This document shows, one piece after another, positions 44,237-54,235 of a DNA stretch of 64,000 bases. The DNA is from Conchocele bisecta (lineage: Eukaryota; Mollusca; Bivalvia; Lucinida; Thyasiridae): positions 80,408,447 through 80,472,446 of the forward strand of contig CM055265.1 in NCBI GenBank assembly GCA_029237695.1, given 5' to 3'. Every line of letters starts with the position of its first letter. The first letter of the stretch is position 1. A program made the translations under genes and the position numbers. The notes beneath the pieces were generated by a model. It had not been told where the DNA came from and did no database searches. It worked only from the letters and a program-made list of their open reading frames with translations.

Positions 44237-44578
44237 TTACACAATAAGTTCAATTAACAATGAGACAATAGTGGAAGAACTCTCTGGGTCACCGATTTTC
44301 GTAACAAAGTTAATAACACTACTTTGGGAAAGTCTAATTCGATCATCACCGGCGAACGAAACAATCGTCGAACTATCTCCAGAGATTTTAGTGACTCCAA
44401 ACCCCCGTTCTTCCCCATCTACTACAATATTTATCGCGACCGCGCCCACAGGTTTACCATTAGCATTAACCGAGCAGACCGCCATTTGGATAACTTCACC
44501 TGCAGCTGTCATAGTGTATCCCTCATATTTATTACTCGCTTTGGCACCGAACGAATATTCATAGTGCCCCTCAACCAA
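44237..44578 (-). CDS. Beta-rich frame in foreign block, partial
   Basis: 113 codons or more; the frame may continue upstream toward the gap. Alternating polar and hydrophobic residues with Gly/Asp/Ser turns (GAVAINIVVDGEERGFGVTK, FAGDDRIRLSQSSVINF) and a Leu/Ile-rich end (SSTIVSLLIELIV) suggest a beta-sandwich of the kind found in fibres or minor structural proteins. No signature identified. Same strand as the broken gene and about 30 bp upstream of it, so possibly co-transcribed. Confidence 0.45.
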   Translation of the reverse strand: MVEGHYEYSFGAKASNKYEGYTMTAAGEVIQMAVCSVNANGKPVGAVAINIVVDGEERGFGVTKISGDSSTIVSFAGDDRIRLSQSSVINFVTKIGDPESSSTIVSLLIELIV

Positions 44579-44619
44579 TGGGCCCTGCTTCTCAGCCCAA
44601 ACTGTTATGACACGTTTTG

Positions 44620-45119
44620 NNNNNNNNNNNNNNNNNNNNNNNNNNNNNNNNNNNNNNNNNNNNNNNNNNNNNNNNNNNNNNNNNNNNNNNNNNNNNNNNN
44701 NNNNNNNNNNNNNNNNNNNNNNNNNNNNNNNNNNNNNNNNNNNNNNNNNNNNNNNNNNNNNNNNNNNNNNNNNNNNNNNNNNNNNNNNNNNNNNNNNNNN
44801 NNNNNNNNNNNNNNNNNNNNNNNNNNNNNNNNNNNNNNNNNNNNNNNNNNNNNNNNNNNNNNNNNNNNNNNNNNNNNNNNNNNNNNNNNNNNNNNNNNNN
44901 NNNNNNNNNNNNNNNNNNNNNNNNNNNNNNNNNNNNNNNNNNNNNNNNNNNNNNNNNNNNNNNNNNNNNNNNNNNNNNNNNNNNNNNNNNNNNNNNNNNN
45001 NNNNNNNNNNNNNNNNNNNNNNNNNNNNNNNNNNNNNNNNNNNNNNNNNNNNNNNNNNNNNNNNNNNNNNNNNNNNNNNNNNNNNNNNNNNNNNNNNNNN
45101 NNNNNNNNNNNNNNNNNNN
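44620..45119. other. Assembly gap, 500 N
   Basis: Exactly 500 N, so most likely a fixed-size placeholder of unknown true length. The foreign block enters it from the left and F3/F2 sequence leaves it on the right. Confidence 0.99.
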
Positions 45120-45777
45120 TTACTTTGAATTTATTTGTTAAAGTTTTTTCGTGTACTATATCCTCTATTTCGTGTGTTTATCATCATTGTCGCACCCGCT
45201 TGCGGAAAGCGCGATATCGTCGGCATTTTGGCATACGTCCGTCCGTACGTCCGTGTGTCCGGTTAAAGTTTTTTCGTTAAAGTTTTTCCATCTACTATAT
45301 CTATTTTTTTTAGTGTCCATGCCTCGCCCCAAGGCGCGACATGCAGGCCACGGCCATCTAGGCTACAAAAAGTGGGTATAATTATGTTATCCAAGTCTCC
45401 ATGCTTGGAAAAAACCTGGCCTTCGTGGCTTTGCCTCGTTTCTTGTTCGTGTACTATATCTCTGCAACTGCTTCACCCATTACCTTGATACTTCACATGG
45501 GTGTTTATCATCATTGTCGCACCCGCTTGCGGAAAGCGCAATATCGTCGGCGTTTTGGCATACGTCCGTCCGTCCGTACGTCCGTGTGTCCGGTTATAGT
45601 TTTTTCGTTAAAGTTTTTCCATCTACTATATCTATTTTTTTAGTGTCCATGCCTCGCCCCAAGGCGCGACATGCAGGCCATGGCCATCTAGTCTACAAAA
45701 AGTGGGTATAATTATGTTATCCAAGTGTCTATGCTTGGAAAAAACCTGACCTTCGTGGCTTTGCCTCGTTTCTTGTT

Positions 45778-46690
45778 TTCTGTTTATTCGATATAATTAC
45801 AGTGTGATAATTATTTTGTAAACTTACATATGGATATCATAATTTATTGTTTACCCAAGTTTCTCGACCAATGAAAGCACAGAATTTCATCTCAATTAAT
45901 CGCATATTGCGACGCTTTCGCCAATATCTATTAAATTAATCATTAAATGTTCAGCCGCTATATTTAGAGCTGATTGTACGCGTTGCTGCCATCAGTTCAC
46001 ATGACACAAAGCATATTACCGCCCACACACACGCGCTCACTACGTGTCACATCGTCAATCATATACTAGTATAGCGATTCGAAATCACGTTTAGGGGTGG
46101 AGCTACGCGAATGGGCAGTGTAAACAATAAAAAAGTTATAGATCACATATTGAATTTTTAATCAACTAATTTATTCAAAATTAAATAAGTGATCTATAAT
46201 TATTACTAGTAATAATATTCTTATTTGTATACATATGATATAAAGTTATATATGTTATATAAATATGTTGAACGGTGTGGATCCAGGTCAGACTGCTTAG
46301 ATGTGTAATATCGCCAGATCGAGCGAGTTAAATGGGGCTTATGGGTTTTGTTGCCAGTGTAAGATCATCTACATTGGTCGCAAAACCCATAAGCTACCTT
46401 TCTCCAGTTATGGTCACATTTATGCCCATCAGTATTATATATGTTACAATTCTTCCATGCTAGTTTGATGGACTATTCCCTCAATCAGAAAATAAGTATG
46501 TTAAAATCTTAACATTTCAAAAGCAGTGACTGCTTATTCTAACAGCATGCTTGTTACAAGTGCCCGTGTAGATACATATTGTCTCCCTCTCTAACCCCAC
46601 ATCTCCACACTTCCTCATCAGGCTGTGCAAATGTGTTAGACAATTTGTGATACTTCTATTATTAGGCTCTGATTTATAATAACACTCTAC
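45778..46690. other. Intron 16, right part; MITE A copy
   Basis: AT-rich. A shortened family A MITE lies at about 46320-46430 (gaccagtgt-type blocks, aagctacctttctccagtta). No gene. Confidence 0.5.
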
Positions 46691-46696
46691 ATATAC

Positions 46697-46804
46697 ACCA
46701 GTCGCTGTGTCCTCAGTTGATAAGGATAAGGCACACTCGCAGCTGGCAGCTCGAATGTTCAAGCCTCCGCTCGGACTGATGTGGTTGGTTGGTTGGTTGG
46801 TTGG
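46697..46804 (+). mobile_element. SINE-like, B box and (GGTT)n tail
   Basis: gttcaagcc fits a B box, with ataaggataaggc about 40 bp before it as a weak A box. The sequence ends in (GGTT)n at 46779-46804, a typical simple-repeat tail. Confidence 0.45.
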
Positions 46805-47013
46805 CGAGTTGTCCGCTAGTTAAATTCAATGATACATATTGCCTTCCCACCTGGTGCTAGGCATAAAGGATAGGAATTGGGAAGTACTGCTTGTTCAATA
46901 GAGTGCCTCATAAGTCGCTTAGGGGTGATACTATAACAAACAAACTTCGCTATACAATCATTGTGAATCTGCACTAAACACATAACAACACCATTCACAA
47001 TTGTATCCCGCAG

Positions 47014-47346
47014 AAAAAACTAGACCAGGCCGTGCTGTACCGATCGAACGTGCGCAATCGCCTCGAACTACACGTACAGACCCTCGACCAGCTAAACAGT
47101 GCCCTACACCTATTGGAGGAACTCCGCGACATGGAGAACAAGATCGACGGCATCTACCTGCCCATCGAGACAATGTACGCGAAACTCCGCGAGTTCGAGC
47201 TTCGACTGCCGAGACTCGAGGTAGAGGAGGTGGACTCGTTGCGGGAGAGCTGGTCCGAACTGATGGAGCTTGCTGAGCAGGTCCGCGAAGTTCTTCTCAA
47301 GGAGAGACGAGGGGCGTTCGAACAGGAGCTAGACAAACAAGTCAAG
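47014..47346 (+). CDS. Dynein heavy chain tail exon 17, coiled helices
   Basis: Phase 0 at both ends: acceptor tgtatcccgcag, donor gtatgt, 111 codons. The peptide continues exon 16 without a gap in the family alignment (HEEA-K then KKLDQAVLYR), so no exon is missing inside the assembly gap at 44620-45119. The middle reads ELRDMENKIDGIYLPIETMY, EEVDSLRESWSELMELAEQV, matching the family's 'E-V-D-x-[LV]-x-x-x-W-x-x-L' helix. Long amphipathic helices rich in Leu, Glu and Arg. Confidence 0.96.
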
Positions 47347-47957
47347 GTATGTGTCTAAACAGGTTGTTGGCTGATGTTTGCGATTAGATTGGGCCTAGAT
47401 CAGCCCACATTTCTGCGCAGTCTGATCTGGGCCGTGCTGTTTGACATTCAGTCACTTAGGTCGAAAAACAAGGTATGTATGAATAGTTGATTACGTAGTT
47501 CTTGGCTAATGGAGAGGGCTGTTCCTTTCAATTGTGGCTATGACTATAAAAATGTGGCATATGTTACCAATAAGGCTTGATAAGGATTTATCATGTTGGT
47601 TAGACGCTTATGTGTTTGAGAATTGGAGAATATGACTTACGGCAATCATTTTAAACACAGATCACAAGGTGCATCCTAATTCTTCTAATTGTAAAAGTTC
47701 ACTTACAGGTCAAGAGTGTGCAACTTTCGAACTTGGCTATAGCTGAACCAATCAACACACTGCGATTATTTTAATAACCACCTTTGATTTTCCTTCACAC
47801 AATCCCTCTGCTTACAGACATGTAATTTTCTGACATTTGAACTGAACTCGTCTATATCTGAACCAATCGACATATTTATACGATTCAGGAAGATTATGCG
47901 AATAGTTCAATAACCACCATTTCTTTCCCTTCACTTCACATCTCCCTCTACTTTCAG
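47347..47957. other. Intron 17, unassigned
   Basis: A family A-like scrap (gatcagcccacatttctgcg) near 47400 and a ~115-bp direct repeat (gaaccaatc(a/g)acacac, aataaccacc) at 47750-47920. No gene. Confidence 0.5.
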
Positions 47958-48170
47958 ACGTTTGTTGTGGAAGTTATCCAGTTCCGTAACGCGTTTGACG
48001 CCCAAGGCCCGGCAGTTCCCGGCATTCCTCCAGCGGAGGCTGTGGCCCGGCTTCAGGACTTCCAGCAGCGGTACCTGCTCTACGACTCCAAGAGGAAAAC
48101 GCTCGACTCCGTGTCCAAGCTGTTCGGGATTGTGTGTAAGCCATTCCCGGAGCTGGATAAAACTGGCGAG
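47958..48170 (+). CDS. Dynein heavy chain exon 18, N-terminal side of linker
   Basis: Acceptor ctactttcag, donor gtaaga, phase 0, 71 codons. FRNAFDAQGPAVPGIPPAEA is the conserved 'F-x-x-x-[YF]-D-x-x-G-P-x-V-x-G-[IL]-x-P-x-E-A' motif of outer-arm heavy chains just before the DHC_N2 linker. KLFGIVCKPFPEL follows, equivalent to the 'LFGL-P-x-[TS]-x-[YF]-P-x-L' signature. This exon strongly supports the DNAH5/DNAH8 class over DNAH2, DNAH10 or the inner-arm single-headed types. Confidence 0.97.
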
Positions 48171-48205
48171 GTAAGAGAACAGGGTGGTATTTCGTGTTGA
48201 ATGAA

Positions 48206-48282
48206 TATAGTGTGGAACCTTTCTAAACTGGACACCCTGGGAGGGCCCCAGGGTGTCCGGTGTAGAGATGTTCCACTGTAAC
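48206..48282 (+). mobile_element. Palindromic pogo/mariner-like hairpin MITE
   Basis: TA-flanked inverted repeat: agtgtggaacctttctaaac, ctggacaccctgg and cagggtgtccgg, tgtagagatgttccactg. The whole 75-bp element is one hairpin; terminus style as in pogo/Tigger. Confidence 0.7.
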
Positions 48283-48475
48283 TTAGGTACAGAAGCACTT
48301 CAAAACAATCTGCAGTTATCCTTACATGGCAATTTGAAAGCCTTCTGTATGCTGACAGGTGTCATACATCCCTACCCAGGTATTGTTTGCCTCTGAAATT
48401 TCAGCATCTAGGGATGTGTAATTACCAGTGTATCACCAATTCCCAGTGTGTAAAATCATATTTACATCCCTTAGA

Positions 48476-48644
48476 CAGGGATTCCGCTGGCGATCGCCAC
48501 TTTCGCAATTGGCGATAAAAATAAACAATCGGCAATAAAAAAATACAATTTTTTTTTTTTTCTCAAAAATTGTAATTTTTTATCGCCAATTGTTTTATTT
48601 TTTTTAAAGTGGCGATTTTTTTATTTTCCCCAGCGGAATCCCTG
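48476..48644 (+). mobile_element. hAT-like MITE with CTTAGA target duplication
   Basis: Inverted ends CAGGGATTCCGCTGGcgatc / cagcggaatccctg, with aattggcgataaaa repeated in inverse orientation inside. Flanked by CTTAGA at 48470-48475 and 48645-48650. Confidence 0.75.
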
Positions 48645-48650
48645 CTTAGA

Positions 48651-48987
48651 ACAAGTTCTGTAGTTTCATGATTGTCATATAACTGTTTAGCTTTTAATTT
48701 CACCTTGCTTTGATCTACGTCGTCAACAACTACATCACATCAAAACAATCAACTTCACCAATTCCACTATCAGTGATGCCACTTACTGTCTATTCCATGT
48801 TTTACTGTCGACAAACTTTTAGCCATTAAACACATTAAATCTAAAAAAATATTTAAATGTATGTACTTTTTCATCAATAACAAAAAAGGCACCCTCCCAA
48901 TTTTTTTTATTTAAATATTTGTGTTTAGACGGTAAATTGTTCCAAGGTATGTTACACAGGATTTTCCGTGATGGCTATAAGACAACT
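48651..48987. other. Intron 18, unassigned
   Basis: AT-rich, nothing recognised. Confidence 0.5.
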
Positions 48988-49237
48988 TTAATCCTTAGAC
49001 CGATACCTTATTTTTTTTGTCGTCTGCTGTTTATTTTCTAGTTTCCATTTTTATCATCCAAAACATGTTCTGACAGCACTTTAGAATAATTTACAACATG
49101 CTTTAACAGCACTTCAGAATCATTTCCATTGGAAATGATTCTGAAGTGCTGTCAAACCATGTATTTATTGAGAAATAAGGCAACATATAAATGCAACAGC
49201 AGACGATATTTGTTGTGTGTAGCGGTCTAAGAGTTAA
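48988..49237 (+). mobile_element. piggyBac-like MITE family C
   Basis: TTAA-TCCTTAGACCGATACC left, agcggtctaagag-TTAA right, palindromic centre. Ends 45 bp before exon 19. Confidence 0.8.
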
Positions 49238-49282
49238 TGATAACCAACCACCAAACTAATCCACCCACCAATCATGTTGCAG

Positions 49283-49396
49283 GAACTGGACTTGCTGAGT
49301 CAGCTGTACGGCCTGTTCCAGAATTTTATCAGGTTTGACACGAGATTCCGCGACACACTGTGGGCGGAGATTGATCTCGATGGATCATTCAGGGAG
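49283..49396 (+). CDS. Dynein heavy chain exon 19
   Basis: Acceptor atgttgcag, donor gtagga, phase 0, 38 codons: ELDLLSQLYGLFQNFIRFDT, TLWAEIDLDGSF. The 'L-x-L-L-x-x-[LI]-Y-x-L' and 'LW-x-[ED]-[IV]-[DN]' motifs are conserved at this point in the family. A piggyBac-like MITE ends 45 bp upstream of the acceptor. Confidence 0.96.
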
Positions 49397-49498
49397 GTAG
49401 GAAATTGTGTAATAATTGGCCTACAACCTCATAAAACTTAGAGTATTTCAGAAATTTAACCTATGGAAGTGGTAAAAAAACAGAAATGTCCTATTTTT

Positions 49499-50070
49499 GT
49501 CGTGCCTGCTTTCGCAAATATCACGACTATAGTCGCCGCTTTTTCCGTCGTCTGAAATGTCAGAAAGTTTGTACAAAGCTTCTTCATCATGGTTTAACTT
49601 TAATATTACTTGACGGATTGCTTCAATATTTGGACACTTAATACACATGAACATTGGGAACACACCCGTGCCGCCATTAACATGACCTTGACCTTTTTTA
49701 CCTTCGCATCTTTGCGGAAACACTTAGCCATTTTTTCGTCAAAAGGTTTGTACACGTTTCTTTATCATGATATAACTTTAATATTACTTGATAGATTGCT
49801 TCAATATTTGGACACTTGATACATGTGAGCATTTGGAACACACTCATGCTGCCATTAACATGACCTTGACCTTTTTGACCTTCACATGATTGTGGAAACA
49901 CTTAGCCATTTTTTTTATGTCAAAAAGTTTCTTTAACTTTGACCTTTTTCGTGTTTAAGCATGCACTTCTCTGACAGTTTTTGTGATGTTTTCTTTAGCA
50001 CACGCCCATGATCATTTTACGGTCAAATGCCTCAGCAGGCACGACACAGCTTCCATGGCAGAATTCTTAT
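49499..50070 (+). mobile_element. F8 tandem-core element
   Basis: GTCGTGCCTGCT (49499-49510) and AGCAGGCACGAC (50034-50045) are exact 12-bp inverse complements. Core of two ~185-bp units (gattgcttcaatatttggac, gccgccattaacatgacctt, gaccttcgcatc). Ends ttccatggcagaattctta. Confidence 0.78.
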
Positions 50071-50144
50071 GATACTGGCATCAGTGCTGAATTTTTGTTA
50101 TCATAAATTAAGTGCTGAATGTATAGTACTCTCATTCAGGTGCA

Positions 50145-50730
50145 TTCACACCTGTATATGACCCCACTCAATGATTCATTCAATTTATTATCGTTTTTGT
50201 TACGCACACAGAGCGATATAGTCAGCACATTGACATACGTCCGGTACGTGCGTCCGTCTTGAAGTTTTTGGTTAAAGTTTTTTTTTGTTTAACGTTTTTC
50301 GGTATACTATCAAAGCCTTAGCAGGTGCAACATGTGGGCAGCGGCCATCTCATACTGCAGATTGTTTGGTGCTCCCCCCTACTACAGGTGCATTCCAGGC
50401 TGTATATGACCTTGCTGAGGAATTGCCTTGCTCTACCAATTGATCAATCAACCATTCAGCCAATTAATCTTTTAATTAATCCTTTCAACATCACAGGCCT
50501 GTGTAGTGGTATTGGCAAAAAGTGTAGATCCAGCTCGTAACTGCAAGTAATTTTCGTACTTTTGAGAACAAAAACACCCCTTTTTCATAAATCATTTTGT
50601 GACGATTGGATTTGTCCGGAAATTGACATATAAAAATCCAGTCCAGTTACTTAGGGGTGAAAGGGTTAATAACTTGCCATCTTCATTGGTTGTACTCCTA
50701 CTCAGCCAGCCATTGAACACGTATGTCACA
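50145..50730. repeat. Decayed F2 remnant and short repeats, intron 19
   Basis: acacagagcgatatagtcag to ggcagcggccatctca (50205-50352) is a shrunken F2. It lies between two copies of a short piece (aggtgcattc(a/c)c...ctgtatatgacc) followed by an AATC tract. No gene. Confidence 0.5.
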
Positions 50731-50731
50731 G

Positions 50732-50863
50732 GTTGAGAGTTACTGGGACGAGTGCCTGGCCCTGCCGAGTAAACTGAAGGACTGGGACGCCTACACCGAC
50801 CTGAAGACCAAACTACAGACGTACCTCGAGGTGTTCCCGCTCCTCAACAACCTTGCCGCCAAG
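50732..50863 (+). CDS. Dynein heavy chain exon 20, start of DHC_N2 linker
   Basis: Acceptor tatgtcacag, donor gtaaat, phase 0, 44 codons: LALPSKLKDWDAYTDLKTKL and EVFPLLNNLAAK. 'LP-x-x-[LV]-K-x-W-x-[AW]' and 'F-x-x-x-x-P-L-L-x-x-[LM]-A-x-K' mark the N-terminal part of DHC_N2, the linker that swings over the AAA+ ring. In the family the next residues lead to a conserved RHW motif; that exon was not found in the remaining 13 kb, so the intron runs past the window. Confidence 0.97.
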
Positions 50864-50929
50864 GTAAATAAGCACAGGACTTCATGTGGGCCAGGCTGTA
50901 AAGAATGTTTGCTTGGCCAATTGGTTGGT

Positions 50930-51250
50930 AGTATGCGAAGGGTAATTTTAATGATAGGGTTTGTCCTTACCGGAATCCCGATATTCCTGGTTTGGCCATC
51001 AGGTACATTTTTGGCTTTTTTGTTACCTGAGAGTTGAATCCGGTTATACCCATTGTAGTAAGATTAGTACTAATCATATCACTTTTAGGGAGTGGGGCTA
51101 AGTGTGGTGGGGACCTGGCACTGGGTTAGGTTATTCTACTTTCAGGGCTGAATATGTATTTTTTCTGTAAATACATGTATTCAGTTCTGATTTTGATATC
51201 TTCCGAATTCCTACAAGTTTCCTAGCCTTGCCTTATAATTTGATTTAAAA
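50930..51250 (+). mobile_element. Retroposon-like copy
   Basis: Shares ggtttggccatcaggtacat, gtaagattagtactaatc, agggctgaatatgtattttt with 6619-7096. The 3' end is shortened. About 70 bp after exon 20. Confidence 0.55.
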
Positions 51251-51405
51251 GACGCCAGCATGGTATTCTATTTATCAGATAAGGTTTTATACGACATAAT
51301 GAGCAAATATGACATGGTTTTCATTGAAAATAACGCATACTTGTTTATGTTGTGTCATTACACTGACCGCTTTAAAAAAAATAGTGATAGTTCATACCAG
51401 TTTTT

Positions 51406-52030
51406 ATACGACCGTTTTAAAAAAAATGGTACATATTATGTTTTACCGCAGGGTGGACGGCGGACAGAAAAAGTGCATAGTTTGTGTACACAAATCCTCT
51501 GAAACCGTTCAGTCAATCAATCTGAAACTATACACATGTCTTCTACACATATTGAAGATGTGCACCTTGGTGTTTTTATGACGAAAAAATATTTAACAAA
51601 AATATCACCTTTTTAACTTTTTCTACATTTTTGTATACAATGCTATATAGGGTACAGAGTTTGTGTACACAACTCCTGTGAAACCGTTCAGTCAATCGAT
51701 CTGAAACTTTACACACACTTTCTACACATATTGAAGATATGCACCTTTGTGTTTTTATGCCGAAAACTATATTTTTTAACAAAAATATCACATTTTAACT
51801 TAGCCATTTTTTTTTTCTACATTTTTGTATCCAATTCTATATAATTTCTACTTTACACATCTGTACCTAAATTAGTAAACCTGTTTATCACAACAAGAGG
51901 AAGAAATAATGCTATAGATTTTCAGATTCTCATTAATGTTTCTTGCCTTGGTGACAGCTTCACATTTCTGCATCTTCACTGTCAGGCCCTTCTTCAACGG
52001 GCGTATTTTGTGACTTACGTCACTCTTGTT
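51406..52030 (+). mobile_element. F5 element, uninterrupted
   Basis: Head atacgaccgttttaaaaaaa, two core units with cacaa(a/c)tcct(c/g)(t/g)gaaaccgttc and acattgaagatgtgcacctt-type sequence, tail caacGGGCGTAttttgtgac...cactcttgtt. It serves as the empty-site reference for the F4 insertion at 12913. Confidence 0.75.
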
Positions 52031-52460
52031 CCTGTTTGTTTTCATAATAACTTTTGGAACACATGACCTGATTCAACAATACATGTATTTAGCAACAAGA
52101 TACACCTATGCTTAACCCATTTCTTTCAGAATACACCTTTTCCGGTATTAAATATTTTATTTATATTTTTGTTATTTCTCAATGAAAGTATATGTTGTGA
52201 CCACTCATTTGAATCGTCTCGACGAGACTGTCCAAATGGTGGTCGCGACATATTCTTTTGTACGCATAGAATTATAGAAATAGAATTATTTAGGATTTTC
52301 CGCAAACATAATGGCGTATCCTCAGCATGTATTGGTTAATAGTCGTAGATTACCACACATACACCAAAGTTATGGTTACTTAACTACACTTTGATGTCAT
52401 CATGTGTGCTTGGCAACAGCATTTCTTCCTTTTCTATATAATAACGGATTTCATTGTTCA
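52031..52460. repeat. Unassigned; short hairpin
   Basis: Inverted pair gaccactcatttgaatcgtc / gactgtccaaatggtggtc around 52199-52245. Otherwise nothing recognised. Confidence 0.5.
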
Positions 52461-52971
52461 TTAAAGGTACATGCCCACTCAGTAGGCACAGGCTGTTCTT
52501 TATAGGAATTAAATATGTGTATAATTATGTCACTATTCCACCAGTTTTAAAAATTACAAGTGCCCGCTATGCAGATCTAATCATATAGTAATATTTATTT
52601 TACTGATAGTGACTCGCGGTGGTATCAGGCTATTTTCATATGCAAATGAGGCATGATAGGTTTTAATTATTTATATTAATTAAATGCATCATTTGAAAAA
52701 ATAATATTTTCGACAGACTATCAAGTATGATCATTGCACATCAAAAAATAAATACAGAAAATAAATAGAAATGTCCGTTTAACTTTTTAAGGAAACACGA
52801 TTATCACCCCTGATATCAGTGTGGAAATTTTCGTCTGATATAAAATGTATAATAATGCCAATGAATACGTGGGGTAATGGTGAATGAATGTTTATTTTGC
52901 CAGAAAATGTCATATCTACAGAATATACAAAACTGCCATTTTGTGCTTACTGAGTGGACATGTACCTTTAA
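52461..52971 (+). mobile_element. TTAA element with AGGTACATG ends
   Basis: TTAA-AGGTACATGCCCACTCAGTA left and tactgagtggacatgtacct-TTAA right: 22-bp near-perfect inverted ends with TTAA flanks, as for piggyBac-type elements. About 510 bp, non-coding. Other copies at 53424 and, inverted, at the window start. Confidence 0.78.
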
Positions 52972-53423
52972 TATCATGTGATGATATGTTTACCCATACA
53001 ATGCTGAATTATATTGTGTCGTCATTTGTTCTTGCTTATTATCAATATTTATCAACAAATATATGATTTTACAGTGCATGTAAATCATGTCCATGGAGTT
53101 GATTCTTATGTGTCGTCAAAACACATTTCTCTTCGTAACTAAGACAACTGAAAAAAAAGCAACAGCAACAAAATCGCCTTTTCATCCCACAGGTCACTTC
53201 GCAAAATAAAGATGTAAATTTACAAATGTGTAACACTATTTATTGAGGTCTTTAGCAGTGTATTAACACAGTGTACTGGAAATCATAATACATTACTGTA
53301 ATAAATATGCAAATGAGACCGCTTCAGAACACATGCTAGGTGATCAGTAAAACTTCAATTTATGTTTCTCTGCTTATGCAATAAACAGAATATAACATTT
53401 GATGTTGATTTAATATGATATTT
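52972..53423. other. Unassigned intron
   Basis: AT-rich, no gene. Its content (acacatg, aacagtgta, cttcaatttatg) recurs loosely at 62865-62985, hinting at an old repeat. Confidence 0.45.
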
Positions 53424-53895
53424 ATTAAAGGTACATGCCCACTCAGTAGTCACAAACTGTTCTTTATAGGAATTAAGTAAGTGTATAAATGTGTCCCTAT
53501 TCCACCAGTTGTTAAAATTACAAGTGCCCGCTATACAGATATAATCATTTAGTAATATTTATTTTACTGATAGTGACTCGCGGTGGTATCGGGCTGTTTT
53601 CATATGCAAATGAGGCATGATATGTTTTAATTATTTATACTAATTAAATGCGTCGCCTGAAAAAAATAATCTTTTCTACAGATCGATGCACATCAAAAAA
53701 TAAATACAGAGAATAAATAGTAATGTCCGTTAACATTTAAGGAAATACGGTTATTGCCCCTGATATCAGTGTGGAAATTTACGTCTGATATAAAAGGTAT
53801 ATCAATGTCAATCAATACGTGGGGTAATGGTGAATGAATGTTTACTTTGCCAGAAAATGTCTACAGAATTATAATATTATAATCTACTGAGTACC
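53424..53895 (+). mobile_element. TTAA element, right end damaged
   Basis: Second copy of 52461-52971 in the same direction (ggtacatgcccactcagtag, gtgactcgcggtggtatc, tacgtggggtaatggtgaat); the right inverted end is reduced to ctactgagtacc. Confidence 0.72.
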
Positions 53896-54235
53896 TGATT
53901 TCAGAAATAAATCATAGCCTCGTTTCTTATGAAACTCATTTAATAAATATTATATCATCATCGAATATCAGATCCTCTTTTGATAATATTTAAAATTTAC
54001 CATTCAGGGAGGCACAGGAAAATATGTTCAGATTGTAAGTTTGTACATTGTAACCGACAGTTCCTGTATATTTGGGAATATATATTGTGATTAGTGCCGC
54101 AGAATTTAGTTCTTGAAACAGAATAGTTGTACCAACTATATACGAGACAAGCCATTTGATTTTGAAGATTTCTAATGAAAAATATTTACAGAAATTGTCA
54201 TTTTCTGTAAATGACATCAAAAGTTGACAATTTTT

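Larger units (their letters stand above)
41859..44619. mobile_element. Virus-like or Maverick/Polinton-like insertion, left end
   Basis: Unrelated to the F3 sequence it splits. It begins with a palindromic end: AGTATATAGGG, ATGATACCACC, centre, GGTGGTATCAT, CCCTATATACT. Then two 82-bp-spaced direct repeats (tcataaatacatcatg, ttttcacgtccaattgaaca), short frames on + (42161-42951), two 65-bp direct repeats (42975-43110), a tRNA-like sequence and decayed - strand frames. The AGT start is the terminus style of Polintons. No polymerase, integrase, ATPase or protease is visible, so the class is inferred. The right end is in the gap. Confidence 0.5.
41667..45447 (+). mobile_element. Inner F3 element, interrupted by a foreign block
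   Basis: Head AGCCAGGttttttg, then a 115-bp GGGC tract and the start of a core unit (cacaatcaatgttaattttt). At about 41859 it is broken by the foreign block; its tail appears after the gap (F2 piece 45189-45361, then AAAAAACCTGGCcttcgtgg, ending 45447). Confidence 0.72.
41278..45777 (+). mobile_element. Outer F3 element, interrupted by an inner F3
   Basis: Head AGCCAGGttttttg at 41278 with ccaggctattggattggcga and a GGGC tract; one core unit and a half; then the inner F3 at 41667. The outer tail resumes at 45448 (cgtgtactatatctctgcaa), includes F2 at 45516-45691, and ends AAAAAACCTGaccttcgtgg...tttcttgtt. Same family nested in itself at a T-run. Confidence 0.75.

Noticed and set aside
44324..45280. 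Long + strand frame of 318 codons
   Set aside because: Most of it is the N gap; the real signal here is the - strand beta-rich frame.
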